Below, piece by piece: positions 15,355 through 23,696 of a stretch of DNA of 25,713 nucleotides. The notes under the pieces were generated by a model. It did not search any database, was not told the DNA's origin, and saw only the letters and a list, made by a program, of their open reading frames with translations. A program made the translations under genes and the position numbers. Origin of the DNA: Oscillospiraceae bacterium (GTDB lineage: Bacteria; Bacillota; Clostridia; Oscillospirales; Ruminococcaceae); assembly GCA_016302225.1 (NCBI GenBank), contig JAEDOB010000004.1, forward strand, positions 1 to 25,713. Reading direction: 5' to 3'. Every line of letters begins with the position of its first letter. Within the stretch, counting starts at the first letter, position 1.

Positions 15355-16634
15355 TCGTCATCACCTGCACTTTCTTCAAGACCTCTGAGAAGATATTCCG
15401 TATCGGGAACAAGGCTTGCGGCGGCTTCTTTAAGCTCGTCCATTGTGACGGCGCAGACCTTTTCTGCAATTTCCTCGGGATCGTCGGAAATTCCTCTGAT
15501 ACTGTTATTGAAATACCAGCCTGCAAGAGCCTTCGGATAATCGTAATATGCCTTTGCGGAATTGGAGATCGCCAGCTTTGCGGCAGACAGCTCGCTTTCG
15601 GTAACATTTCCCGCTTTTATCTCCTCGATCTGACGGTTTATCTCGGCTTTCGCAGCTTCTACCTTGTCAAGGCTTACTCCGCTGTCAACAAAAAGCGTCT
15701 TTTTCAGCAGATTTACCGAAGATGAACAGTAGTAGCAAAGGCTCAGCTTCTCACGGACATTGGTGAACAGCTTGGAAACGGGAGTTGCGCCCAGCACCAT
15801 ATTCAGCAGCCTTACGGCAGGCTCGTTTTCCGACTCGAACTTATAGGCAAGTATCATCTTGCACTGAACAACGTCCAGCTTGTCCTCCGCAGATACAGGC
15901 TGAGGTTTTACGGGGGAGGGGGCTATGATAATTTCTGACGGTACCCTTCTGTCGGTGGGCTTGAATGCGGCAATTATCTTTTCTTCTGCGCCCTCGGGAT
16001 ATTCTCCGCCTGCGAAAATGACCTCTATTTGCGCTTCGGAAATAAGCCTGCGGTACTGCTCGTAAACCGTCTGCGGGGTAAGTGCTTTTGCGGTTTCAAG
16101 GGTGCCGTTTACGGAATTTGCGGCAGGCTCGCCCTCGTAGACTATCTTTGATGTCTGCATAAAGGCGTAGCTGCGCTTGTCGTTTATTTCGGTAAGTATG
16201 TCGTCAATAAGCTCACGGCGTTTCAGTTCAAATTCCTTTTCGGGGAACACGCCGTTTTCCAGAGCGGGCTTTGTGACACATTCTAAGATGATGTCAATAA
16301 GCTGTCCGCAGATATTTTCGCCTTCGAGGGCGTATCTGTCACCGATGGCAGTGCCGTTTACCGACAGCGTCTGATAATCTCCCAGCTTTCCGCAGCCGTC
16401 ATAAACGGTTGAGCCGTAAAGGGCAGTGAGCATACGGTTAAATTCGGTCTGAGATGGGTGGGACTGGCAGCTTTTTGACAGTATGGACGGGATTATGGAG
16501 TTTGCCGATGCCGTTTCGGGGGAAAGCTTTGTTATGAGCCTTACCGAAAAAAAGTTGGTTTTATATCTTTTGTCTAATATGACGGAAAAATGTATTCCTC
16601 CGCCAAGAGCTTTTCTTTCGTATTGTACGGACAA
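15351..16634 (-). CDS. yfmF: M16-family peptidase-like protein without zinc motif, YfmF type
   Basis: A 427-residue M16-like protein. The position expected for HxxEH reads IIPSILSKSCQSHPS, so no zinc site exists and it is predicted to be a non-catalytic partner of YfmH. The late segment NMVLGATPVSKLFTNVREKLSLCYYCSS matches the conserved M16 'G...SrLf..vReklgL.Y.v.s' region. The start is TTG 16634: GAGG lies 9 nt upstream, and no ATG or GTG exists in frame between here and the promoter. First gene of the yfmF-yfmH-lgt-folD operon. Its B. subtilis relative (YmfF) is linked with EF-P 5-aminopentanol modification. Confidence 0.85.
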   Translation of the reverse strand: MSVQYERKALGGGIHFSVILDKRYKTNFFSVRLITKLSPETASANSIIPSILSKSCQSHPSQTEFNRMLTALYGSTVYDGCGKLGDYQTLSVNGTAIGDRYALEGENICGQLIDIILECVTKPALENGVFPEKEFELKRRELIDDILTEINDKRSYAFMQTSKIVYEGEPAANSVNGTLETAKALTPQTVYEQYRRLISEAQIEVIFAGGEYPEGAEEKIIAAFKPTDRRVPSEIIIAPSPVKPQPVSAEDKLDVVQCKMILAYKFESENEPAVRLLNMVLGATPVSKLFTNVREKLSLCYYCSSSVNLLKKTLFVDSGVSLDKVEAAKAEINRQIEEIKAGNVTESELSAAKLAISNSAKAYYDYPKALAGWYFNNSIRGISDDPEEIAEKVCAVTMDELKEAAASLVPDTEYLLRGLEESAGDDE

Positions 16635-16687
16635 ATAATGCGCCTCATTTCTATAAATTTGTACACGCCGAAAGGCATTACCTTTAT

Positions 16688-16696
16688 ATTATAACA
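16688..16696 (-). promoter_or_regulatory. Extended -10 promoter of the yfmF operon
   Basis: On the - strand the sequence is TGTTATAAT, a perfect extended -10 (TGnTATAAT). The -35 position (TAGAAA) is poor, which extended -10 promoters tolerate. Start would be near 16681, about 47 nt before the TTG of yfmF. Confidence 0.65.
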
Positions 16697-16719
16697 TATT
16701 CGGAAAAGAATTTCTACTG

Positions 16720-16752
16720 TTTTCGGAAATTATTTTTGCAATTTCCCGAAAA
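16720..16752. repeat. 12-bp inverted repeat between divergent promoters
   Basis: TTTTCGGAAATT (16720-16731) is the reverse complement of AATTTCCGAAAA, found at 16740-16752 with a single extra C. The 8-nt centre is T-rich. It lies upstream of the yfmF promoter (roughly -40 to -72) and about 50 nt before the alaS -35. No T-run follows on either strand, so it is not an obvious terminator; an operator is possible. Confidence 0.5.
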
Positions 16753-16802
16753 AGCAAAAATCGGAATAATATTAGTAGTTTTATTAAGTTTTTAAGAAAA
16801 TA

Positions 16803-16829
16803 TTGACTTTTACTGCAAAATGGTATAAT
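16803..16829 (+). promoter_or_regulatory. Promoter of the alaS operon
   Basis: TTGACT (16803-16808) and TGGTATAAT (16821-16829), an extended -10, with a 15-nt spacer. The spacer is short, but the TG extension compensates. The predicted start is near 16836, about 100 nt before the alaS ATG. Confidence 0.75.
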
Positions 16830-16836
16830 ATATATT

Positions 16837-16929
16837 ATGTATGGATTGCGGAGTATTACGGGCGTGCAGCAAGCCTTTCTCCGCCGAAAAATTTATGCGG
16901 CAGGCTGCGTGCCGCAATTTGGAGAGTAA
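16837..16929 (+). CDS. Possible 30-residue leader ORF in the alaS leader
   Basis: ATG 16837 opens a 30-codon frame (MYGLRSITGVQQAF to CVPQFGE) ending at TAA 16927-16929. The ATG sits at or next to the predicted transcription start, so it would be translated leaderless, as there is no ribosome binding site. Its last codons GGA GAG are also the ribosome binding site of alaS, so translating ribosomes would affect alaS initiation. It is in a different frame from alaS. No homology is recognised, and a 30-codon ORF can arise by chance. Confidence 0.25.
   Translation: MYGLRSITGVQQAFLRRKIYAAGCVPQFGE
16845..16918 (+). promoter_or_regulatory. Structured alaS leader with alternative pairings
   Basis: GCGGAG (16848-16853) can pair with CTCCGC (16879-16884), and TGCGGCA (16896-16902) with TGCCGCA (16910-16916), placing a hairpin 4 nt before the GGAG site. 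Alternatively ATTGCGG (16845-16851) can pair with CCGCAAT (16912-16918), which excludes both. Leader length (about 100 nt) and content rule out a standard T-box. A switch is inferred, not shown. Confidence 0.35.
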
Positions 16930-16936
16930 GATCAAT

Positions 16937-19570
16937 ATGAAATGGACAGGACTTAATGATTTAAGAGAAAAATATCTTTCGTTCTTTGAAAGCAAGGGAC
17001 ATACCCGTCTGCCCAGCTATTCTCTTATCCCTCACGGCGATAAGAGCCTCCTGCTGATAAACAGCGGTATGGCACCTATGAAGAAATATTTCCTCGGACA
17101 GGAAACCCCTCCCAATGTTAGGGTAACTACCTGTCAGAAATGTATCAGAACCCCCGATATTGAGCGTGTTGGCATTACCGCACGTCACGGCACATATTTT
17201 GAAATGCTCGGAAACTTCTCCTTCGGCGACTATTTCAAGGAAGAAGCTATCGAATGGGCTTGGGAGTTCCTGACCAAAACTCTGGAGATCCCTGCTGACA
17301 GACTTTGGATAACCATTTTCGAGAGCGATGATGAAGCAGAGCAGATCTGGGAAAACAAGATAGGAATTCCTCACGACAGAATAATTCGTCTTGGCAAGGC
17401 TGACAACTTCTGGGAGCACGGAAGCGGTCCCTGCGGACCCTGCTCGGAAATTCACTTCGACAGAGGAGAAAAGTACGGTCCCTTTGAAAGCTTTGAGCAG
17501 GCAAGCGACTGTGACAGAATTATCGAGATATGGAACCTTGTATTCTCCCAGTTTGACAGCGACGGAAACGGCAACTATGCTCTCATGGAAAAGAAGAATA
17601 TCGACACAGGTATGGGTCTGGAAAGACTTGCTTGCGTTATGCAGGACGTTGACAATCTGTTCGAGGTTGACACCGTTCAGAATATTATGAAGCATATTGC
17701 AAAGATAGCAGGCGTTGAGTACAAGAAGAACGAAAAGACGGATATTTCCCTCAGAGTTATCACCGACCATATCAGAAGCACAACATTTATGGTAGGCGAC
17801 GGCGTTACTCCTTCCAACGGCGGCAGAGGATATGTTCTCCGCAGACTGCTGAGAAGAGCTGCACGTCACGGCAGACTTTTGGGTATTACCAGACCTTTCC
17901 TTTGCGAAGTTGCAGATACCGTTATCAACGAAAATGCGTCTGCGTATCCCGAGCTTGCGGAAAAGCGTGAAATGATAAAGAATGCTATCCGTGCCGAGGA
18001 AGAATCCTTTGCAAAGACCATTGACAAGGGACTTGCTATCCTCAATGAAAAGCTTGACGCTGTTAAGAATGCAGGCGGCAAGGTACTCAGCGGCGAGGAC
18101 GTGTTCCTGCTGAGTGATACCTACGGTTTTCCATTTGACCTTACTCTGGAAATTGCCGCAGAAAAGGGAATTGAGCTTGATGAAGCAAGATTCAGAGAGC
18201 TGCTTGCCGAGCAGAAGAAGAGAGCAAAAGACGACCACAATGCAAAATCAGGTTCTTCCTGGGACGAAAACACCATTAAGGTCGATGCTCCCGCCACTGA
18301 GTTTGTGGGATATACCGATTATATGGAGCCTGTTTCCTCTAAGGTAATTGCTGCATTTGTAAACGGCGAAAGTGTAAATATGGTAAATGACGGTGACGAC
18401 GCTGTTATCGTTCTGGATAAGACTCCTTTCTACGCAGAAAGCGGCGGACAGGTCGGCGACACGGGCGTGCTGAAGGCTGACACAAGAGCCTTCGTTGTAA
18501 GCGACACCAAGAAGCTGGCTAGCGGACACTATATGCACATCGGTACTGCCGAGGGTGCTATTTCCGTCGGAGATACAGTTTCAGCACAGTTGGACACAGA
18601 CCGCAGACTTGCTGTTATGCGTAACCATACAGCTGCACATCTGCTCCAGAATGCTCTCAGAAAGGTTCTGGGCGACCACGTTCATCAGGCAGGTCAGCTG
18701 GTTGACGGCGAAAAGGTTCGTTTCGACTTCACACATTTCAGCGGAGTTTCCCACGAAGAGCTTGCTAAGATAGAAAATCTCGTAAATGCGGATATTCTCG
18801 CAGCATTCCCCGTAACAATGACCGAAATGCCCATTGAAGAAGCTAAGAAGCTGGGTGCAATGGCTCTCTTCGGCGAAAAGTACGGCAATGTGGTACGAGT
18901 TGTAAAGGCGCACGATTCCATAGAGTTCTGCGGCGGTACTCATATTGACAGCACCGCAAAGCTGGGACTGTTCAAGATAGTTTCCGAAGCCTCCGCAGCA
19001 GCAGGCGTAAGACGTATCGAAGCTGTTACGGGCACAGGCGTGCTTGATATGATAGCAGGCTACAAGTCCTGCCTTGAAAGCTCCGCAGCTGCTTTGAAGC
19101 TGGCAAATCCCTCCGAGCTGCCTACAAAGTGTGCAGCAGTTATGAACGAGATGAAGGGACTTGAAAAGGAGATCTCCGAGCTGAGCGGCACCATCGCTTC
19201 CGCAAGAACCGAAAGCCTTGTATCTTCCGCTGCCGAAGTAAACGGTGTTAAGGTAATGACAGGCATTTTCGAGAACACCAAGACCGATGTTCTCAGAACC
19301 ATGGGCGACAAGGTGAAGGACAAGTATCCCGATGCGGTTGCTGTTCTGGCGGCTGTAAACGGTTCTTCCGCACAGTTCCTCTGCGTATGCGGCAAGGAGG
19401 CTCTTTCCAAGGGCGCACATGCGGGCAAGATCGTTCAGAAGGTTTCCGCAGTTACAGGTGGTAAGGGCGGCGGACGTCCCGACAGTGCTATGGCAGGTGC
19501 GGGAGATGTTTCCAAGGTTTCCGAAGCTGTAAATTCCGTTAAGAATATAGTTTCCGAATTTATCGGTTGA
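16937..19570 (+). CDS. alaS: Alanine--tRNA ligase
   Basis: An 877-residue cytoplasmic class II aminoacyl-tRNA synthetase of typical length. The catalytic N-terminus opens with LREKYLSFFESKGHTRLPS, with SLLLINSGMAPMKKYF (motif 2 region) and GGRGYVLRRLLRRAARHG (motif 3). The editing domain has HTAAH (His564, His568) and CGGTH (Cys665, His669), the zinc site that removes mischarged Ser and Gly. The C-terminal region ends with GGKGGGRPDSAMAGAG, the conserved end of the C-Ala/DHHA1 domain. ATG 16937 is chosen because GGAG (16921-16924) precedes it and the family begins at MKWTG; the in-frame ATG 16841 has no ribosome binding site and would add 32 unrelated residues. First gene of a long operon. 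Confidence 0.97.
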   Translation: MKWTGLNDLREKYLSFFESKGHTRLPSYSLIPHGDKSLLLINSGMAPMKKYFLGQETPPNVRVTTCQKCIRTPDIERVGITARHGTYFEMLGNFSFGDYFKEEAIEWAWEFLTKTLEIPADRLWITIFESDDEAEQIWENKIGIPHDRIIRLGKADNFWEHGSGPCGPCSEIHFDRGEKYGPFESFEQASDCDRIIEIWNLVFSQFDSDGNGNYALMEKKNIDTGMGLERLACVMQDVDNLFEVDTVQNIMKHIAKIAGVEYKKNEKTDISLRVITDHIRSTTFMVGDGVTPSNGGRGYVLRRLLRRAARHGRLLGITRPFLCEVADTVINENASAYPELAEKREMIKNAIRAEEESFAKTIDKGLAILNEKLDAVKNAGGKVLSGEDVFLLSDTYGFPFDLTLEIAAEKGIELDEARFRELLAEQKKRAKDDHNAKSGSSWDENTIKVDAPATEFVGYTDYMEPVSSKVIAAFVNGESVNMVNDGDDAVIVLDKTPFYAESGGQVGDTGVLKADTRAFVVSDTKKLASGHYMHIGTAEGAISVGDTVSAQLDTDRRLAVMRNHTAAHLLQNALRKVLGDHVHQAGQLVDGEKVRFDFTHFSGVSHEELAKIENLVNADILAAFPVTMTEMPIEEAKKLGAMALFGEKYGNVVRVVKAHDSIEFCGGTHIDSTAKLGLFKIVSEASAAAGVRRIEAVTGTGVLDMIAGYKSCLESSAAALKLANPSELPTKCAAVMNEMKGLEKEISELSGTIASARTESLVSSAAEVNGVKVMTGIFENTKTDVLRTMGDKVKDKYPDAVAVLAAVNGSSAQFLCVCGKEALSKGAHAGKIVQKVSAVTGGKGGGRPDSAMAGAGDVSKVSEAVNSVKNIVSEFIG

Positions 19571-19588
19571 TTTGAAAGGGTGAATTGT

Positions 19589-19930
19589 ATGGAAGATTGT
19601 CTTTTCTGTAAAATCGCAGCAGGGGAGATACCCAGCAAAAAGATATACGAGGACGATTTAGTGTATGTTTTCGAGGATATTGCACCCACTGCGCCTATCC
19701 ATTATCTGCTTATCCCCAAGACACATATAAAGAGTGCTGCCGAGGTCGCAGCGGAAAATTCTGCGCTGGTGGGTCATATCTTTGAGGTAATTGCAAAGCT
19801 TGCGAAGGACTTGAAGCTTGACGACGGTTTCCGTGTTGTCACCAACTGCGGTGACAGCGCAGGTCAGACCGTTAAGCATCTGCATTTTCATCTGCTGGCA
19901 GGCCGTGAATTCGGCTGGCCCGCAGGCTGA
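19589..19930 (+). CDS. HIT-family (histidine triad) protein, HinT-like
   Basis: A 113-residue cytoplasmic protein with the histidine triad HLHFHLL (His97, His99, His101) that hydrolyses nucleoside phosphoramidates, including aminoacyl-AMP in known HinT proteins. The N-terminus DCLFCKIAAGEIPS has Cys4 and Cys7, the usual zinc-binding start, and the C-terminal Trp (REFGWPAG) matches HinT. GAAAGGG is 8 nt before ATG 19589, so the GTG at 19580 is not used. It lies 18 nt after alaS; lysyl-adenylate and similar adducts are known HinT substrates, so this linkage is sensible, but that is inference. Confidence 0.93.
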   Translation: MEDCLFCKIAAGEIPSKKIYEDDLVYVFEDIAPTAPIHYLLIPKTHIKSAAEVAAENSALVGHIFEVIAKLAKDLKLDDGFRVVTNCGDSAGQTVKHLHFHLLAGREFGWPAG

Positions 19931-19945
19931 CAGGAGGGTACAAAA

Positions 19946-20485
19946 ATGGCTGAATTTTACGAGATGACCATTGCAGGCTGTAAGCGTAAGCTGCCTATTT
20001 GTGCGGTAAATGATAAGCTTGATATTGCGGCGTTCATAATGTTCTCCGATGTTGAGATAACGGTAGCATCTGCAAAAGAATTGGCTGCAAAGGCTCCCGA
20101 ATGTGATGTTATCATCACCGCAGAGTGTAAAGGTATACCCCTTGCGTACGAAATGGCAAAGCAGATGAATATCCCGTATATCGTGGCTAGGAAGTCTACA
20201 AAGCTGTATATGAAGGACCCCGTATCTGTAAAGGTAAAGTCCATTACAACCGCAAACGAGCAGACACTGTACATAGGTTCAGATGAAGCCGAAATGCTTC
20301 ACGGCAAACGTGTGCTTATCGCCGATGATGTTATCAGTACAGGTGAAAGCCTTGCCGCAGTGGAGAAGCTTGTTGAACACGCAGGCGGCATTATTGCGGG
20401 AAAGTGTGCTGTTCTTGCTGAGGGCGATGCAGCTGACAGAACGGACATATTCTATCTGGAAAAGCTTCCGCTCTTCTTTAAATAA
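19946..20485 (+). CDS. Phosphoribosyltransferase-family protein (adenine phosphoribosyltransferase-like)
   Basis: A 179-residue type I PRTase. The PRPP-binding loop VLIADDVISTGES (123-135) is intact, and the preceding IITAECKGIPLAYEMAK (57-73) is the usual second loop of the Apt/PurR-C/Xpt group. The N-terminus is shorter and different from true Apt, so adenine specificity is uncertain; a salvage enzyme or a PRPP-responsive regulator lacking its DNA-binding domain are alternatives. AGGAGGG lies close before the ATG, and the gap to the HIT gene is 15 nt, so co-expression is expected. Confidence 0.8.
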   Translation: MAEFYEMTIAGCKRKLPICAVNDKLDIAAFIMFSDVEITVASAKELAAKAPECDVIITAECKGIPLAYEMAKQMNIPYIVARKSTKLYMKDPVSVKVKSITTANEQTLYIGSDEAEMLHGKRVLIADDVISTGESLAAVEKLVEHAGGIIAGKCAVLAEGDAADRTDIFYLEKLPLFFK

Positions 20486-20506
20486 GGCGGATTTGGAGGA
20501 GTAAAA

Positions 20507-22645
20507 ATGGTGCGGAAAATGGCATATATCGGTTTTTCATTTATTGCCGGTATGTTTTTCGCATCATTTTTTTCATTGTATATAGCTGCTGCTGTTTTCG
20601 GCGTAATGGGGGCAATATCGGCAGCTTTCTTTGCGGTCAAGCGGAGGAAATGTCCCCACAAGGCTGACGGACAGATTGTAATGACGCTGACGGTTTGCCT
20701 GATCTCGGCTTCGGTCGGTGCCCTGCGGTACGGTATTTACAATGTGAATGTGTACAATAAAACGGTCGCATTTGACGGTCGGCAGGTTAGCGTTTCGGGC
20801 AAGATAACAGAATGTAAGGTACTTTCTTCGGGAACTGCCATATATACCGTTAAGGGGAAGATCAACGGAGAAGTAAAGGCGACAGTCAGCTTTTTCTCCG
20901 GCAATTCCACCTACGAAATTTCCGACCATGTCGATGTTACGGGAATTTGCCGTCGTCTGGAGGACAGCTGGAAATTCCCCGAAAAAAGCTACTATAAGCC
21001 CAAGGGAATATATGTAAAGCTTACGGACACTACAGCCGAAAGCTTCACATCTGACAATAAATTTTCCCTTCAAAAGACACTTTGCGGCTATCGGGATAAG
21101 ATTTGCGGGAAAATCAAAAACGCCCTTGCCGAACGTGAAGCGGCAGTTGTCCTGGCAATGGTTTTCGGGGAAAAATCGGGGCTGGACAGCTTTGACAAGC
21201 TTTGCTTTTACCGTTCGGGCATAGGTCACATAATGGCAGTTTCGGGTACTCATATGGTGCTTATAGCGGCGTTTGCCATTGCCATACTGAGCTTTTTGCC
21301 GCTGGGTCCCGTTGAACGGTTTTTTTTGCTTGTTTTTGTTATAACGCCCTTTGCTGTTATGTCGGGGCTTACGCCGTCTGTTATACGTTCAGCGGTAATG
21401 ATATTCATCGTTTACAGCGGTACGGCGTTGGGACGGCAGAGTGACACCTTGAATTCCCTTGGAATTGCGGCGTTAATTCTGGCGGGAATAAATCCGTTTT
21501 GTATTCGTGACCCGTCGTTTCTGATGTCTTTTGCGGGTGTTATCGGAATTTCCGTGATCGCTCCCGCTATTTCAAAGGCGGTCGATGACTGCTTTAAGAC
21601 GGATAAAACGCTTGATTTTCTTATTGCCCCGCTTGGTGCGGCAATTGCGGTATATCCCGTATCGGTTTTCTTTTTTGATGAGCTTTCGGTGGTTTCGCCG
21701 CTTGTTCAAATACTGCTGATGCCTATATGCACACTGATACTGTTCTGCGGCTTTGCCTTTATGGTGACGGGCGGGACAATAGGTGTTTTTCTGCTGCCTG
21801 CGGGCTCGGCGGCGCATATTGTTCTGAATGTCTGCCGATTTTTCGGGACAAAGCAGTGGTCGTATTTACCCCTACAAGGTGAACTTCCGAAGATTATGGC
21901 GGCAATCATCATTATTGCGGCGGCTGTTGTGGGATTTATTAAGGGAAAATCTGCTGCTGCGTGGACGTCGGCGGCAATGTTTGCTGTGATGATCACAACC
22001 TTGTCGGTTGACCGAATGAACCTTGGCGGCAGGGTGACGGCTGCTGTTATTGGCGATACGAAATCGTCGGTGTGTATTGTACATGACGGATTTAAGGCGA
22101 TAGTTATTGACCTGAATTACGGTGAGAAATGCGCTTCTGCGGCGGCGGATTACCTTTATGGTTACGGTATCGGTACTGTTGATATGCTTGTTCTGCCGAG
22201 GGGAGCATATCCCGAAGATAAAGCATTTACTGAAAGCTTTGAGCATTTTGACCTGGGAATGGTTGCTGTTCCGAAAGGACGGCTTGCAGATGAGGATACA
22301 TTTAAAATTGTCCCGTCGGAGTTTTCTTACGGCAGTACCGAGATCGACAATGATTTTGCGGCTGTTTTGCCCATTTCAAAAACCGATATTGCTGTAAAGC
22401 TAAACGGCATTACATTGCTTTTGACGGAGGATCCGCAAATTGCAGAGAACTTTACGGCATATCCGGATATATTGGTATGCTATGGCAAGAATGACGCTGA
22501 TTTGGGAAATGAACGGATAGTCTATTCCGAAAACAGATTGTATCTATCGGACGAAAATGCCCTGTATGGTGTAAATGCAGAATACTTTACATATCCCGAT
22601 GGAAGAATTAAAACGGAGGTGATAAGCTTTGGCGGCAGTTACTGA
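20507..22645 (+). CDS. comEC: ComEC/Rec2-family competence protein with degenerate C-terminal domain
   Basis: A 712-residue membrane protein that in natural competence forms the channel for single-stranded DNA. N-terminal membrane segments (about 5-45) are followed by a beta-rich OB-like region (65-170). The competence core starts with the conserved VSGTHM (245-250) and includes GRQSDTLNSLGIAALI and RDPSFLMSFAGVIGI, with about eight further membrane segments. The C-terminal region (about 500-712) has the fold-order of the metallo-beta-lactamase domain (IVIDLNYGEK, then YGIGTVDMLVLPRG), but the HxHxDH metal site is replaced by LPRGAYPEDKAF (563-574). GGAGGA is 6 nt before the ATG. Its end overlaps holA by 17 nt. 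Whether this strain is competent cannot be told. Confidence 0.88.
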   Translation: MVRKMAYIGFSFIAGMFFASFFSLYIAAAVFGVMGAISAAFFAVKRRKCPHKADGQIVMTLTVCLISASVGALRYGIYNVNVYNKTVAFDGRQVSVSGKITECKVLSSGTAIYTVKGKINGEVKATVSFFSGNSTYEISDHVDVTGICRRLEDSWKFPEKSYYKPKGIYVKLTDTTAESFTSDNKFSLQKTLCGYRDKICGKIKNALAEREAAVVLAMVFGEKSGLDSFDKLCFYRSGIGHIMAVSGTHMVLIAAFAIAILSFLPLGPVERFFLLVFVITPFAVMSGLTPSVIRSAVMIFIVYSGTALGRQSDTLNSLGIAALILAGINPFCIRDPSFLMSFAGVIGISVIAPAISKAVDDCFKTDKTLDFLIAPLGAAIAVYPVSVFFFDELSVVSPLVQILLMPICTLILFCGFAFMVTGGTIGVFLLPAGSAAHIVLNVCRFFGTKQWSYLPLQGELPKIMAAIIIIAAAVVGFIKGKSAAAWTSAAMFAVMITTLSVDRMNLGGRVTAAVIGDTKSSVCIVHDGFKAIVIDLNYGEKCASAAADYLYGYGIGTVDMLVLPRGAYPEDKAFTESFEHFDLGMVAVPKGRLADEDTFKIVPSEFSYGSTEIDNDFAAVLPISKTDIAVKLNGITLLLTEDPQIAENFTAYPDILVCYGKNDADLGNERIVYSENRLYLSDENALYGVNAEYFTYPDGRIKTEVISFGGSY
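22615..22623 (+). promoter_or_regulatory. Strong ribosome binding site that fixes the TTG start of holA
   Basis: GGAGGTGAT, a 9-base match to the 3' end of 16S rRNA, lies inside comEC, 9 nt (from GGAGG) before TTG 22629. The strength offsets the weak TTG codon and supports this start. Confidence 0.8.
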
Positions 22646-23681
22646 CAAGGAACTGTTCTCTGCACTAAGAAGCGGAGATTATTCAAATGTTTATTGGTTT
22701 TACGGACATGATATTGATTCGGTGGAGAAATGCGCAAAGCAGCTTGTGAAAAAAATCGTCGGCAAGGACGGCGAAGCTTATAATCTTCACAGCTTTCAGG
22801 GAGATGGTCTTGATGTGGGCGAGCTTATGGATTCCTGCGAAATGCTGCCGTTTTTCGCCGAAAGGCAATGCTGCACTGTTTGCGACATAAATGCGGAGCA
22901 GCTTTCTGCCGAGGACAATAAGGCACTGCTTTCGCTGGTTGCCGATCTGCCGAAGGAAACTGTACTCATTTTCTATAACACCTCCGCAGACATTTGCGGC
23001 GGAAAAAAAGTGCCGACACCAAAGAACAAAAAGCTGCTTGACGCCGTTGCAAAACATGGAACCTCCTGCTGTTTTGAACCGAAAACGCCTGCGGAGCTGT
23101 CGAAAACCATCTGTTCAAGGGCTGCAAAGCTTGGCTGCTCAATTCAGCCGCAGAATGCCGCATATCTGGCAGAGCTTTACAATTCAAATATGGTAATGCT
23201 GTCAAACGAGCTGGAAAAGCTGGCTTCTTATGCAAACGGCGGCGAGATAACTCGGGAGATCATTGATATGCTGTCGGCAGATCAGCTTTCGTCAACCATT
23301 TTTGACCTGTCTAAGGCGATCGCACTTTTTGACACGAAAAAGGCACTCAGGCTTATGGACGAGCTGTTTTTGCAGAAGACGGAACCTATATCTCTGCTTT
23401 ATGCGGTCACATCGTCGCTGCTGGATATGTACAGGGCGAGAACTGCGCTCAATGCGGGAAAGTATGTTGACGATATTATCAGGGATTTTGCATATCCGAA
23501 AAACAGGGAATTCCTTGTGAAAAATGCTGTCCGTGATGTCCGCAGCATTCCTGCGGGACGGCTGAGAAGATGCGTGATGATCGCTGCGGAAACCGACCGT
23601 ATTATGAAATCTTCGTCGGGAGATCAGCAGGTCATTTTACAGGAGGCTGTTGTAAAAATGGCAGCTGCTCCGAGAAATTAA
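22629..23681 (+). CDS. holA: DNA polymerase III subunit delta
   Basis: A 350-residue cytoplasmic clamp-loader subunit (delta) that opens the DnaN ring. The layout matches HolA: an N-terminal AAA+-like domain starting YWFYGHDIDSVEKCAKQL, a second section FLPF-type (SCEMLPFFAERQCCTV), then an all-helical C-terminal domain with MLSNELEKLASYANGG and SSTIFDLSKAIALFDTKKAL, both typical. Like other delta subunits it has no functional ATP site. The start codon is TTG. It overlaps comEC and is 15 nt before the Toprim gene. comEC-holA adjacency is common in Firmicutes and supports the assignment. Confidence 0.93.
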   Translation: MAAVTDKELFSALRSGDYSNVYWFYGHDIDSVEKCAKQLVKKIVGKDGEAYNLHSFQGDGLDVGELMDSCEMLPFFAERQCCTVCDINAEQLSAEDNKALLSLVADLPKETVLIFYNTSADICGGKKVPTPKNKKLLDAVAKHGTSCCFEPKTPAELSKTICSRAAKLGCSIQPQNAAYLAELYNSNMVMLSNELEKLASYANGGEITREIIDMLSADQLSSTIFDLSKAIALFDTKKALRLMDELFLQKTEPISLLYAVTSSLLDMYRARTALNAGKYVDDIIRDFAYPKNREFLVKNAVRDVRSIPAGRLRRCVMIAAETDRIMKSSSGDQQVILQEAVVKMAAAPRN

Positions 23682-23696
23682 CGGGAGGTAGAGCTT

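Noticed and set aside
16841..16936. N-terminal extension of AlaRS from ATG 16841
   Set aside because: There is no ribosome binding site, the added 32 residues do not resemble AlaRS, and GGAG precedes ATG 16937 where the family normally begins.
16830..16936. T-box riboswitch upstream of alaS
   Set aside because: The leader is about 100 nt, shorter than a T-box, and has no T-box sequence like TGGNACCGCG and no terminator hairpin with a T-run.
16961..18238. Open frame of 425 codons on the - strand inside alaS
   Set aside because: It is a mirror of conserved AlaRS codons; alaS carries all family motifs, and the antisense product has no recognisable features.
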